From contig JANXYR010000021.1 of the NCBI GenBank assembly GCA_025355965.1, positions 1-51,626 on the forward strand: DNA of 51,626 bases, read 5' to 3'. Positions 8,149-16,037 of the stretch are shown here, one piece after another. Each line of letters begins with the position of its first letter. Position 1 is the stretch's first letter. This DNA comes from Geobacteraceae bacterium. Lineage in GTDB: Bacteria > Desulfobacterota > Desulfuromonadia > Geobacterales > Pseudopelobacteraceae. The notes beneath the pieces are model-generated. The model saw nothing but the letters and a program-made list of their open reading frames with translations, ran no database searches and was not told the origin of the DNA. The position numbers and the translations under genes were made by a program.

Positions 8149-8628
8149 TTATCGCTGGCGATGACAGCTGATGCACTTCTCGTTGTTGCCCCGGCCGTGA
8201 CAGCGGTAACAGCTGACCGGATCGATCTTGCCGTCGATGCGGTGGCGGGTCATGAAGTCACCCCGGTGGGGAAGCTCCCGGTCCGGTCGGTCGCCTAGTT
8301 TGGTCGAAGGTTTGACCTCATTCCGGTTGGCGTGGCAGTCGGTGCAAAAGGAAGCGGCATGACAGAGAGTGCAGAGCTGGCCGTCTTGTCCGGCTGGGAA
8401 GCGGTGCTCTTTAATGAAAAATGGAGTGTGATCAAAGGTTGCATAGGGTTTTAATACACTCTTAAGCTGATCCTGATGGCATTCGGAGCAAATTGGTCTT
8501 GCTTCAGTAAGCTTTTCCGGGTGGGTTGTCGGAAACCGGTCAGAGTTTGCACTGAGGATGCTGCAGGCGGTGAAGAGAAACAGTCCGCCAATAAGCGCCA
8601 GCGGGAAGAAAAGATTGATCGGTTTCAT
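8149..8628 (-). CDS. pentaheme c-type cytochrome lipoprotein (ExtC-like)
   Basis: The start is the ATG at 8628, overlapping the porin stop codon (ATGA) and preceded by AGGAG at 7 bases. Upstream codons of the longer frame are porin sequence read in another frame. The 159-residue protein has a lipoprotein signal ending FTAC and five CXXCH motifs: CSECH, CTLCH, CTDCH, CYRCH and CISCH. Several further His residues are available as distal heme ligands. It is translationally coupled to the porin and followed after 47 bases by the large multiheme lipoprotein. A five-heme lipoprotein in this position fits ExtC of the ExtABCD conduit. It is probably on the outer membrane, relaying electrons near the porin. 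Confidence 0.83.
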   Translation of the reverse strand: MKPINLFFPLALIGGLFLFTACSILSANSDRFPTTHPEKLTEARPICSECHQDQLKSVLKPYATFDHTPFFIKEHRFPAGQDGQLCTLCHAASFCTDCHANRNEVKPSTKLGDRPDRELPHRGDFMTRHRIDGKIDPVSCYRCHGRGNNEKCISCHRQR

Positions 8629-9929
8629 TTGCCGGCTCCTTTGATGATAAGTTTGTCGAAAGCGAAAGTGACGCGGGCGAGCCCCTTGAACTCGATATCG
8701 ACAAGGGGGTTGTCGCCGATGCTGAGGTCGACCGAAAACTTCAACTCTGGCATCAGGTGGTAGCCACAAGAGGCCTGCAGCTCGTAACCATGGTTCTTGC
8801 CGTAGATGGCATCGTCGTAGAACTGGGCGATGGCGTCCAGGCTTCCATCTATTTTCCCCTTGCGGTAAAGGGTATAGCCGCGAAGCTCATGGTAGGAAGA
8901 GAAGTCGGTTTCGCTTCCGGCCTTGAGTTTGCCGGCGCTGGTTCGATGATAGCCGAATCCGGAGAGGTAAGGTCCGCTTGGTATGCGGATGTCGAATCCA
9001 TAGCGATCAGAGGAGTTGCGGCTGTCGCGGCTGAAGTGGCGATAGTCGACTGCCACCTCGGCAGGAACTGGGAGAGCCATGGTTGCGGAGGTGCCGAAGC
9101 TGGAAAAGTTTTCGGCGCGGTCGGTGATAAAAGGGGTCCGGCCGAGATTCGTAGCTGCGAAAAAGTGCTCAAGCGGTGTGCGCTGGGAGTCTGCTGCCAG
9201 TGTGAGGGTTTTGAGCGGCTTATAGGAAAGGCTGTAAAAATGCTCGGTGAACCCGCCGGTGGCCGTGTCATAAAATGATCGGCCATTCAGTTCAAAAGAA
9301 GGGTCGCGCCTGTACCAGAGGTCAACTCCGAGAATTTGCCGGTAGTCGTTAAGTGCTGTTGTTGGGCCGTTATTGTTCATCCCCCCTTCGCGGAGCATTA
9401 AAACTCCGACCTCAAGGATTCCGGCTAACCGCTGGCTGAGTCTGCTACCGACCAGATAATCTCCGGTATTGCCGTTGTCTGTCGGGACTGGCCGACCGGC
9501 GAACAGGGAGAGAGCAAGCCCTGCCGGAGGAAGATCCGCTCTGGCGGAGACTCCGTCTAGCTGAGTGATCATCCCCGCATCGCTCTGGGAAAATCTTCCC
9601 GCCTTCACTTCGCCGTTTGCTTTGGGAAGGCTGTAGCGCAGATAGCCGTAACTGAAGGTACTGTCGGTCGAACCTTTTTCGCTGCTGTTATCGGCGAAGT
9701 CGGCCCGCTTCCAGCCGTACAGATTGAGAGAAAGATTACCGTCGTACAGGCCGGAGCTGTCAAACCCGAAAAACTGGGTTGCCGGCAGCAGGGTCTTTTT
9801 GGCAAACCCGGGGTAGGACTGCTTTTCCAGACGGACGAGCGTGGTGCTGTTCACCCCGAAGTCGGCGGCTGCAGTGAACGACGGCAGTAGCGCGGCAAGA
9901 AGGAGACAGAAACCGACACGTCTTTTCAT
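8625..9929 (-). CDS. outer-membrane beta-barrel porin of a porin-cytochrome conduit (ExtB-like)
   Basis: The 434-residue protein has a Sec signal peptide (MKRRVGFCLLLAALLPSFTA, cleavage near AAA-DF). The mature part alternates polar and hydrophobic residues over about 16 or more amphipathic strands, such as LSLNLYGWKRADF, FSYGYLRYSLP and EVAVDYRHFSRDS. The last strand, VTFAFDKLIIKGAGK, is atypical in not ending with Phe. It has no heme motif. In Geobacter conduits the porin encloses a periplasmic cytochrome and lets electrons cross the outer membrane. Here it is the first gene of the minus-strand operon and overlaps the pentaheme gene by four bases. No periplasmic partner cytochrome precedes it, which is unusual. 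Confidence 0.82.
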   Translation of the reverse strand: MKRRVGFCLLLAALLPSFTAAADFGVNSTTLVRLEKQSYPGFAKKTLLPATQFFGFDSSGLYDGNLSLNLYGWKRADFADNSSEKGSTDSTFSYGYLRYSLPKANGEVKAGRFSQSDAGMITQLDGVSARADLPPAGLALSLFAGRPVPTDNGNTGDYLVGSRLSQRLAGILEVGVLMLREGGMNNNGPTTALNDYRQILGVDLWYRRDPSFELNGRSFYDTATGGFTEHFYSLSYKPLKTLTLAADSQRTPLEHFFAATNLGRTPFITDRAENFSSFGTSATMALPVPAEVAVDYRHFSRDSRNSSDRYGFDIRIPSGPYLSGFGYHRTSAGKLKAGSETDFSSYHELRGYTLYRKGKIDGSLDAIAQFYDDAIYGKNHGYELQASCGYHLMPELKFSVDLSIGDNPLVDIEFKGLARVTFAFDKLIIKGAGK

Positions 9930-9966
9930 GGGTGCTCCCTACAATATAAAGTAAAATCTGGAATGA

Positions 9967-9994
9967 GATATACTAGATAGTGTGAGAATGTCAA
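9967..9994 (-). promoter_or_regulatory. sigma-70-like promoter of the porin-cytochrome operon
   Basis: On the minus strand TTGACA (9994-9989), a 16-base spacer and TATATC (9972-9967) precede the porin start at 9929. The start is about 38 bases below the -10 box, with GGGAG before the ATG. Position and boxes are seen; activity is inferred. The rest of 9930-10163 holds the divergent promoter of the kinase gene. Confidence 0.6.
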
Positions 9995-10081
9995 ACAACA
10001 GCCGAAAATAACCGAAAAAATCTGAGCTTCTTGCAAAAGTCAAAAAAGTCTCCTATCCCCTGGCGGGGGAGTTTGATCCGA

Positions 10082-10149
10082 AATTGCGTTGACACTACCC
10101 TGCTCCGAGTGTATTTTTTGACCATCAAAAAAACAAATTCTGATCCTTT
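10082..10149 (+). promoter_or_regulatory. promoter/operator block, copy A (before hybrid kinase)
   Basis: TTGACA at 10089-10094, a 17-base spacer and TATTTT at 10112-10117 form a strong sigma-70 promoter. Right after the -10 box lies an inverted repeat, TTTTTTGA-CCA-TCAAAAAA (10114-10132), covering the expected transcription start. The whole 68-base block matches 29832-29900 at about 80% by eye, with one gap. Upstream flanks are unrelated. The inverted repeat is a likely operator. Confidence 0.75.
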
Positions 10150-10163
10150 CTAATGGGGCGCAA

Positions 10164-12662
10164 ATGACCGCCACAACACGCCTGCCACTTAAGACATACA
10201 GCGCAATTCCACTTCTCCTGCTCTGCCTGCTCCTCTGTACGGTAACTTCAGGTTTATGCAGCGCAGAGAACAACGCCCAGACCGCCCCGCGCAAGGTTAT
10301 TGCTGCAATACCCATTGATTTTCCGCCGACCTATTTTCTGGACAAGAGTGGCAAACCGGTCGGCTTTGCCATTGACGTGATGAACGAACTTGCGCAAAGG
10401 GCGGGACTGAAGCTTGAATATGTTACCGGACAGGCATGGGATGATGTTATCCAAATGGTTCTGTCCGGCAAAGCCGACCTGATTCCGAGCCTGACCATCG
10501 ACGAGAGGCGCAAGGAGCTGCTTGCCTTTACCAACAGTGTTGAATTTATGCCGGCCAATCTGATCGTGGCGAGCGGGAATCATACGGTCAGGGGGATATC
10601 TCCGGGGCTTAACATCGGCGTTATGAAGGGGAGCGCTCCTGACAATCTTCTGAAGAAGAATCAGACCATACGGCTTACGACCTTTACCAATCTCCAGACA
10701 ATGCTGTTTGAGCTCCTTGCAGGCCAAGTAGACGGCATAGTGCCATTGACACCGAACCTTATGAAGCTGGCAATTGATGCGGGTGTTGAGGGCAAGATCA
10801 AGGTGGTCGGCAATCCGATCATCGAAGCAAAACGTGGTATCGCCCTTAGGAAAGGGGATACGGAGCTGCTCACTCGTCTCGATAAGGCAATAGATGAATT
10901 TGTTGGTACTCCCGAACACCAGCTGATCTACGCGAAATGGTACGGCAAACCGAAGCTTTACTGGACAGTGGGCAAGATTTCCGCTGTCGGTGGCATGTTT
11001 CTGGTTCTTATCCTGTGTGGCATGGTTTTCTGGCGCTATCGCTCAATTTTGCAGCTCAATAACAGCCTTGCACAAAGTATTGCCGAGCGTGAACGTGCCG
11101 TGGAGGAGTTGCGGGGAAGTGAGCAACAGTTAAGCCTGTTGCTGGCAAGCACTGCCGAGGCCATCTATGGGGTGGATCTGGAAGGGAATTGTACCTTTGC
11201 CAATCCTTCCTGCATAAGGATGCTCGGATTAGACTCGGCTGCCGACATACTTGGCAAGAACATTCACGACCTGATTCATTATAAGCGGCCGGACGGCACG
11301 CCTTTTCTTTCTGCGGAATGCGACAAGCTCAAAACAATTCAAGAGGGGAAAATCTGTCACGCAGATGACGAGGTTTTCTTGCGTGCCGATGGTTCGTCCG
11401 TTTATGTTGAGTATAGGTCCTATCCCATCATAAAAGACGGGAGACTGCTTGGTGCTGTTGTCACCTTTCTGGATATCTCCGAGCGCAAACGGACCGAGGA
11501 AGAGCGTCTCCAACTGGAAAAACAGCTCCTCCACGCCCAGAAGCTGGAGAGCCTGGGGGTGCTGGCCGGGGGGATTGCTCATGACTTTAACAACATCCTC
11601 ACCTCCATCATGGGTAATGCCGATCTTGCCCTGATGCGTCTGAACCCCGAATCTCCCGCAGTCGACAACCTGCGCCGGATCGAACAATCGGCAGTCCGGG
11701 CTGCCGATCTGGCCAAGCAGATGCTTGCCTACTCCGGCAAAGGCAAGTTTGTCATCGAACAGCTCGACATAAACCGGCTCGTCGAAGAGATGCTCCATAT
11801 GCTGGAAGTCTCCATCTCCAAAAAAGCAGTACTCCGACTGAACCTGCACCAACCGCTGCCTGGCGTAGCAGCCGACGCCACCCAACTGCGTCAGATCATA
11901 ATGAATTTGGTGATCAACGCTTCCGAAGCGATCGGTGACAAGAGCGGTGTCATCGCCATAACCACCGGTTGCATGGAATGCGACCACAACTACCTGAAAG
12001 ACGTCTGGCTGGACGAAAATCTGAACGAAGGTCTGTATGTTTACCTGGAGATAGCGGACAGCGGCTGTGGTATGGATCGGGGTACACTGGCGAAAATCTT
12101 CGACCCCTTTTTCACCACCAAATTAACAGGCAGAGGCTTGGGGATGGCCGCCGTAATGGGGATAGTCCGTGGTCATAAAGGTGCCATCAAAGTCTACAGC
12201 GAGCCGAAAAAAGGGACGACCTTCAAAGTTCTTTTTCCTGCAGACAGCAGGCCGGCCGAACTGTTCGATAGCCAACCCTCTCCGGAAGAGTGGCAGGGGT
12301 GCGGCACCGTTCTACTGGTTGATGACGAAGAAACCGTGCGGGCTATCGGCAGCGAGATGCTGCGCGAATTAGGTTTTAAGGTGATAACCGCCGATGACGG
12401 GCGCCATGCTCTGGAACAGTACAAAGCCCACGACGGGATATGCCTGGTCATTCTCGATTTGACCATGCCGCATCTGGACGGCGAACAGACTTTTCGGGAG
12501 TTGCGGCGGATTAATTCCGAGGTGAAAGTGATCATGTCAAGTGGCTACAACGAGAGCGAAGTTACCCAGAAATTTGCCGGCAAGGGGCTCTCAGGGTTCA
12601 TTCAGAAGCCATATAGGATGTCAGTATTCAAAGAGGTCTTGGGTAAACTAAATAATACGTGA
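10164..12662 (+). CDS. hybrid sensor histidine kinase with periplasmic solute-binding sensor, PAS and receiver domains
   Basis: The 832-residue inner-membrane protein has, in order, a signal sequence (about 13-33), a periplasmic SBP_bac_3-type sensor (about 42-270, VIAAIPIDFPPTYFLDKSGKPVGFAIDV), one membrane span (about 275-297), a PAS domain (about 320-435), a HisKA region with phospho-acceptor His in GGIAHDFNNILTSI, an ATPase domain (NLVINASEAI, DSGCGMDRG) and a C-terminal receiver (LLVDDEETV, LVILDLTMP, K in FIQKPY). The solute-binding domain suggests direct sensing of an amino acid or similar small molecule. It has no DNA-binding domain, so a separate regulator must act on its output. It is divergent from the porin-cytochrome operon and carries the copy A promoter, which suggests a role in controlling electron-transfer genes (inference). 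Confidence 0.93.
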   Translation: MTATTRLPLKTYSAIPLLLLCLLLCTVTSGLCSAENNAQTAPRKVIAAIPIDFPPTYFLDKSGKPVGFAIDVMNELAQRAGLKLEYVTGQAWDDVIQMVLSGKADLIPSLTIDERRKELLAFTNSVEFMPANLIVASGNHTVRGISPGLNIGVMKGSAPDNLLKKNQTIRLTTFTNLQTMLFELLAGQVDGIVPLTPNLMKLAIDAGVEGKIKVVGNPIIEAKRGIALRKGDTELLTRLDKAIDEFVGTPEHQLIYAKWYGKPKLYWTVGKISAVGGMFLVLILCGMVFWRYRSILQLNNSLAQSIAERERAVEELRGSEQQLSLLLASTAEAIYGVDLEGNCTFANPSCIRMLGLDSAADILGKNIHDLIHYKRPDGTPFLSAECDKLKTIQEGKICHADDEVFLRADGSSVYVEYRSYPIIKDGRLLGAVVTFLDISERKRTEEERLQLEKQLLHAQKLESLGVLAGGIAHDFNNILTSIMGNADLALMRLNPESPAVDNLRRIEQSAVRAADLAKQMLAYSGKGKFVIEQLDINRLVEEMLHMLEVSISKKAVLRLNLHQPLPGVAADATQLRQIIMNLVINASEAIGDKSGVIAITTGCMECDHNYLKDVWLDENLNEGLYVYLEIADSGCGMDRGTLAKIFDPFFTTKLTGRGLGMAAVMGIVRGHKGAIKVYSEPKKGTTFKVLFPADSRPAELFDSQPSPEEWQGCGTVLLVDDEETVRAIGSEMLRELGFKVITADDGRHALEQYKAHDGICLVILDLTMPHLDGEQTFRELRRINSEVKVIMSSGYNESEVTQKFAGKGLSGFIQKPYRMSVFKEVLGKLNNT

Positions 12663-12680
12663 TAGGTGGTATACGGCGCT

Positions 12681-13340
12681 TTACTCGAACTGTTTTTTGA
12701 ACTCCTCCATCAACTGCCGAAGAGCTGCAACTTCTTCATGTAATTCCGTGACCTCTGCCTCCAGCTTCGCAATTCGTTCATTTTCTGCCACTACTCTCTG
12801 CCGAGCTGGTTCAGGGCGTGCTTCAGAACTTTCTTCACCACACTCCGGCAGCCCGGAAAAAAGCTGGGCGTAACGTCCTTCCTTCCTCCCCGGTTGACGG
12901 GGCAATAGGGTGATCAGTGGAGTTTCTCGCACCATCAGTTCCTGCAGCACCTCTTCAACTGCGGCTAGGTCACCAAAAGGATACATGCGCTCTCCACGTG
13001 TACGCAGCTCGCCACCGGTCTGTGGTCCGCGTACCAGCAGTTCGCAGAGAATCGCCTGTTCAGCCGCCATCAACCCCAGTTTTTCAGCCAGCAGATGGCG
13101 ATACTTCGGTACGCGGCCGCCTTCCGCTGAAAGCACCGCCAGCTGTTTGAAACGGAGTGAGTCGAGAGCTCGAACGACATCTTCTTCAGTCAGAGCCATA
13201 GCCGGGTCACGGTTTGACTTTTGGTTGCAGGCGTTGGTGAGAGAGTTGAGTGACAGCGGATAATACTCCGGTGTAGTCAGCTCCTTTTCTATCAGACTAC
13301 CCAGAACGCGTACTTCAACATCGTTAAGAATTATATCCAC
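12681..13340 (-). CDS. YceH-family protein (UPF0502/DUF480)
   Basis: The 219-residue protein starts at GTG 13340 with GAGGT 7-8 bases upstream. The strings LNDVEVRVLGSLIEKELTTPEYYPLSLNSL and NQKSNRDP are diagnostic of YceH (each shown piece is part of the same N-terminal winged-helix domain). A second winged-helix follows (LLVRGPQTGGELRTR), then the C-terminus forms a coiled coil (ENERIAKLEAEVTELHEEVA). The fold suggests DNA binding or protein interaction, but the family's role is not settled. It converges on the hybrid kinase with only 18 bases between stops and no clear terminator. A second small gene lies 18 bases upstream on the same strand. Confidence 0.9.
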   Translation of the reverse strand: MDIILNDVEVRVLGSLIEKELTTPEYYPLSLNSLTNACNQKSNRDPAMALTEEDVVRALDSLRFKQLAVLSAEGGRVPKYRHLLAEKLGLMAAEQAILCELLVRGPQTGGELRTRGERMYPFGDLAAVEEVLQELMVRETPLITLLPRQPGRKEGRYAQLFSGLPECGEESSEARPEPARQRVVAENERIAKLEAEVTELHEEVAALRQLMEEFKKQFE

Positions 13341-13358
13341 GTTTTACCTCGTTCGGGT

Positions 13359-13661
13359 TCAATGAAATGTTGGCATTTTTTCCTGGAATAACACGTAGGG
13401 GCTAACAATCAGCATGGCAAATTTTTTAAGTTTGTCCTCTTCCCATGAGCGAATTTTTGATTCTGATGGTTTGCCGATCATGCCATTCTCAACCATATGT
13501 TGGATAACTTCGACGTCATCAGCAGCAACTTTATGGGCTGTATCAGCCAGATCAAGGGTATCATCAACCAGGATCAGTCCACCGCGCAGCAGGTGGGCTC
13601 GCAGGCAGCTCCAGTCGGCTTCGTCAATTGTAAGAGCCATTTCTTCTTTACTTGGTAACAT
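13359..13661 (-). CDS. DUF2288 family protein
   Basis: The start is the ATG at 13661, six bases after AAGGAG; the TTG codons before it fall inside the ribosome-site spacing. The 100-residue protein contains the DUF2288 pattern: DWSCLRAHLLRGGLILVDDTLDL, then DDVEVIQHMVENGMIGKPSE, a Trp, and FAMLIVSPYVLFQE at the end. The family is small, cytoplasmic and of unknown function. It is followed after 18 bases by yceH, so the two are probably co-transcribed. Confidence 0.8.
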   Translation of the reverse strand: MLPSKEEMALTIDEADWSCLRAHLLRGGLILVDDTLDLADTAHKVAADDVEVIQHMVENGMIGKPSESKIRSWEEDKLKKFAMLIVSPYVLFQEKMPTFH

Positions 13662-13712
13662 CAACAACTCCTTCTATTTGCATTTCTGCCATTTCGGGCG
13701 ACTCAGTTTTTA

Positions 13713-14738
13713 TCATGCGACGCAGACAAAGTCTATGCCTTCGTGCCATCCACGCCCTTCCGCCACTCCCCGGAATTGCTCTCGCGCACCGCGCACGCCG
13801 ATGGCTACGATCATTTTTCTGCCATTTAGATGAAGCTCTTTAGGGAATATTACCGGCGCATTGTGCAGAATCTGCCCGATTTTTTTCGGATCAACATCCA
13901 GCCAAGTGGAAACGGTTACACCTGCAGCCGTCAGCAGTCGCTGCCATGCCCGTGCTTCCAGTCCAGCACCGGCAATAACAACATCTGAATTGTTTTTAAG
14001 AAAACTGTGCAGTAGATGGTGACATTTGCAGGCGCGAAAAGCATTTAAAGCATATTCATCCATGGTACGGGTTGCCCGTTCCGGGTGGTCTCTCCAGAAC
14101 AGGAGTGTCTGCGGCAATCTGGCAAATTGTATGTCGGCAGCCGCCATGCGCAGCCAAAGATCATAGTCCTCGGGCCAGCGATTGTCCTGATATCCCATCA
14201 GTCCTCTCATGATGGTTCGCCGCGTCATTATGGAAGGGTGAACAAATGGCGATTCTACAAACAGGTCCCGGATGACCTGAGAATGTTCAGTCAGGCCGTT
14301 TTGCCACATTTCATAGTCAATCATTCCCTGTTTAAGGCCTGTTCGTGGGAAATGGCGGAAGTTGCAGGCCACCAGTCCTATGTCAGGGTGTGCATCCAGA
14401 TAGTTGACCTGCAGCTCCAGTCGCTTGGGGTGACAGATGTCATCACCGTCCAATCGTGCCAACAGCGGGGCCTGGCATGTTTCAAGTCCGGCATTTAGTG
14501 CAGCTACCAATCCGCCACCTTTGAGGCTGATGACCTGAACACGGCTGTCCTTGCGTGCGGCTTCAACAAGGATGGTTGCTGTTTGGTCGTTTGAACCGTC
14601 GTCAACTGCAATCAGCTCCCAGTTGGCGAAGGTTTGGCGATACAGGGAGTCAAGCGTAGCCTGCAGGTAGCGCTCTTCGTTGCGGATCGGCATAAGGATT
14701 GAGACCTGCGGCGTGGCAGGTAACAGCTGTTTTGGCAT
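13713..14738 (-). CDS. family 2 glycosyltransferase with C-terminal Rossmann-like domain
   Basis: The 341-residue protein begins with a GT-A fold: VSILMPIRNEERYLQATLDSL, AVDDGSNDQTA, the DXD-type LARLDGDDICHPKRL, and WPEDYDLWLRMA for the acceptor side. After about residue 245 a second domain starts, DVVIAGAGLEARAWQRLL, then VSTWLDVDPKKIGQ and MIVAIGVRGAREQF. It resembles a PglD_N-type nucleotide-binding fold (inference from GxGxxA and the DxDPxKIG string). Such fusions occur in glycan-modifying loci, but no other glycan gene lies next to it here. Donor and acceptor are unknown. No membrane segment is seen, so it should act on the cytoplasmic side. Confidence 0.88.
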   Translation of the reverse strand: MPKQLLPATPQVSILMPIRNEERYLQATLDSLYRQTFANWELIAVDDGSNDQTATILVEAARKDSRVQVISLKGGGLVAALNAGLETCQAPLLARLDGDDICHPKRLELQVNYLDAHPDIGLVACNFRHFPRTGLKQGMIDYEMWQNGLTEHSQVIRDLFVESPFVHPSIMTRRTIMRGLMGYQDNRWPEDYDLWLRMAAADIQFARLPQTLLFWRDHPERATRTMDEYALNAFRACKCHHLLHSFLKNNSDVVIAGAGLEARAWQRLLTAAGVTVSTWLDVDPKKIGQILHNAPVIFPKELHLNGRKMIVAIGVRGAREQFRGVAEGRGWHEGIDFVCVA

Positions 14739-14825
14739 AGTGGCATGTCCTGTGAAAAAATGCTTGACGGTACCGAATGATACGGTAAGTATGTAAAATA
14801 ATCCAGACAGGAATAAGCGGAAACT

Positions 14826-15494
14826 ATGGAAGGTTTATCAACAGGGCCTAGTTGCATGTTTGGTCGTATTGCAGAATTGCTTTCTGAGCGTAAGAGTGAT
14901 GCTGTGCCTGATTTATGCGACAGCACGCGTGCTTCAGTCGCCATGATACTGCATCAGGGTGATAGTGATGTTGAAATTCTGTTTATTCAGCGTGCCGCTC
15001 ATGATCTTGACCCTTGGTCAGGGCATATTGCCTTTCCGGGCGGTAAGCTGGAAGAGGGTGAGCTTGAGTGCCAGGCAGCCCTCCGGGAAACGTATGAAGA
15101 GGTCGGAATCGACCTGGATCAAGGTTGTTATTTGGGGCGACTTTCCGACATAACAGGAGCCAATCTGCCGGTGAGGGTTTCCTGTTGTCTGTTCAGTGTA
15201 GACCGGCTGCGTTGCAGCCCGGTTTTGAACGAAGAGGTATGTGATCTTTTTTGGGTAACGCTGTCGGATCTGCGTGATCCGGAACGGCATCTCCAGAGCC
15301 GTGTTGCATTTGGGGAAAAGTATTTTGAAGTGCCGGCAATCAGGCTTCCCGTTGAAAATAAACCGGTCTTATGGGGGATTACCTACAGATTGGTGATGCA
15401 ATTTCTTTGCATTCTTGAAGGTGAGGGTGCTTGTAACGAAGAATACCGTAGACTACCTGAAGTGGTAGAACTAGACGAGGAGGTCCTGTTATGA
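14826..15494 (+). CDS. Nudix hydrolase, CoA pyrophosphatase type
   Basis: The 222-residue protein carries a full Nudix box, G-x5-E-x7-R-E-x2-E-E-x-G, at residues about 73-95 (GGKLEEGELECQ, RETYEEVGI). The preceding IQRAAHDLDPWSGHIAFPGG resembles the UPF0035/NudL signature of the coenzyme A pyrophosphatase group, which cleaves CoA to phosphopantetheine and 3',5'-ADP. The substrate is assigned from this resemblance only. It starts a short plus-strand operon: its stop overlaps the start of the thiol peroxidase (ATGA-type overlap at 15491-15494). It is divergent from the glycosyltransferase with 87 bases between them. Confidence 0.88.
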   Translation: MEGLSTGPSCMFGRIAELLSERKSDAVPDLCDSTRASVAMILHQGDSDVEILFIQRAAHDLDPWSGHIAFPGGKLEEGELECQAALRETYEEVGIDLDQGCYLGRLSDITGANLPVRVSCCLFSVDRLRCSPVLNEEVCDLFWVTLSDLRDPERHLQSRVAFGEKYFEVPAIRLPVENKPVLWGITYRLVMQFLCILEGEGACNEEYRRLPEVVELDEEVLL

Positions 15495-16006
15495 ATGAAA
15501 AGACTGGAATTATTACGTTTAAAGGTAACCCGATGATCCTGCTTGGGCCAGAGCTCAAAGTGGGTGACGCTGCTCCGGACTTTGTAGCTGTTGACAACGG
15601 ACTGGTTGCCGTGTCGCTCGCCAACTACACCGGTAAAATCAAGATCATCAGTGCGGTGCCCTCTCTGGATACGCCGGTTTGCGATACCGAAACCCGTCGC
15701 TTTAACCAGGAAGCTGCTTCATTGCCGGGTGAGGTTATTGTTTTGACTGTTAGTCTGGATCTTCCGTTTGCCCAGAAACGGTGGTGCGGTGCCGCCGGTA
15801 TCGATAAGGTTGTCACGCTTTCTGACTACCGCGAACGTTCCTTCGGACTTGGCTACGGAGTACTGATCAAGGAATTGCTTTTGCTGACCCGTGCAGTTTT
15901 TGTTGTTGATGTTTCCAACACCATTCGTTACATCCAGATTGTCCCGGAAGTCACCGGCGAGCCTGATTATGCGGCTGCGATTGCCGCTGCAAAAGCGCTG
16001 CTGTAG
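15491..16006 (+). CDS. tpx: thiol peroxidase (atypical 2-Cys peroxiredoxin)
   Basis: Tpx reduces hydrogen peroxide and alkyl hydroperoxides with thioredoxin. The 171-residue length is normal. The peroxidatic cysteine is C64 in PSLDTPVCD, and the resolving cysteine is C99 in KRWCGAAG. The N-terminal strings ITFKGNP and VGDAAPDF are typical of the family. GGAGG lies 7 bases before the ATG, which overlaps the end of the Nudix gene by four bases. In a strict or near-strict anaerobe it serves peroxide defence. The isochorismatase-like gene follows after 31 bases. Confidence 0.95.
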   Translation: MNEKTGIITFKGNPMILLGPELKVGDAAPDFVAVDNGLVAVSLANYTGKIKIISAVPSLDTPVCDTETRRFNQEAASLPGEVIVLTVSLDLPFAQKRWCGAAGIDKVVTLSDYRERSFGLGYGVLIKELLLLTRAVFVVDVSNTIRYIQIVPEVTGEPDYAAAIAAAKALL

Positions 16007-16037
16007 TATAATTATCATTTAAAAACAGGGAGTTGAT

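Noticed and set aside
8625-9929. Reading the porin as a general substrate porin
   Set aside because: It is coupled by overlap to a pentaheme lipoprotein and followed by a multiheme lipoprotein, which is the conduit layout.
11229-11987. 252-residue minus-strand ORF inside the hybrid kinase
   Set aside because: The plus strand encodes complete PAS and kinase domains; the minus frame has no recognisable domain.
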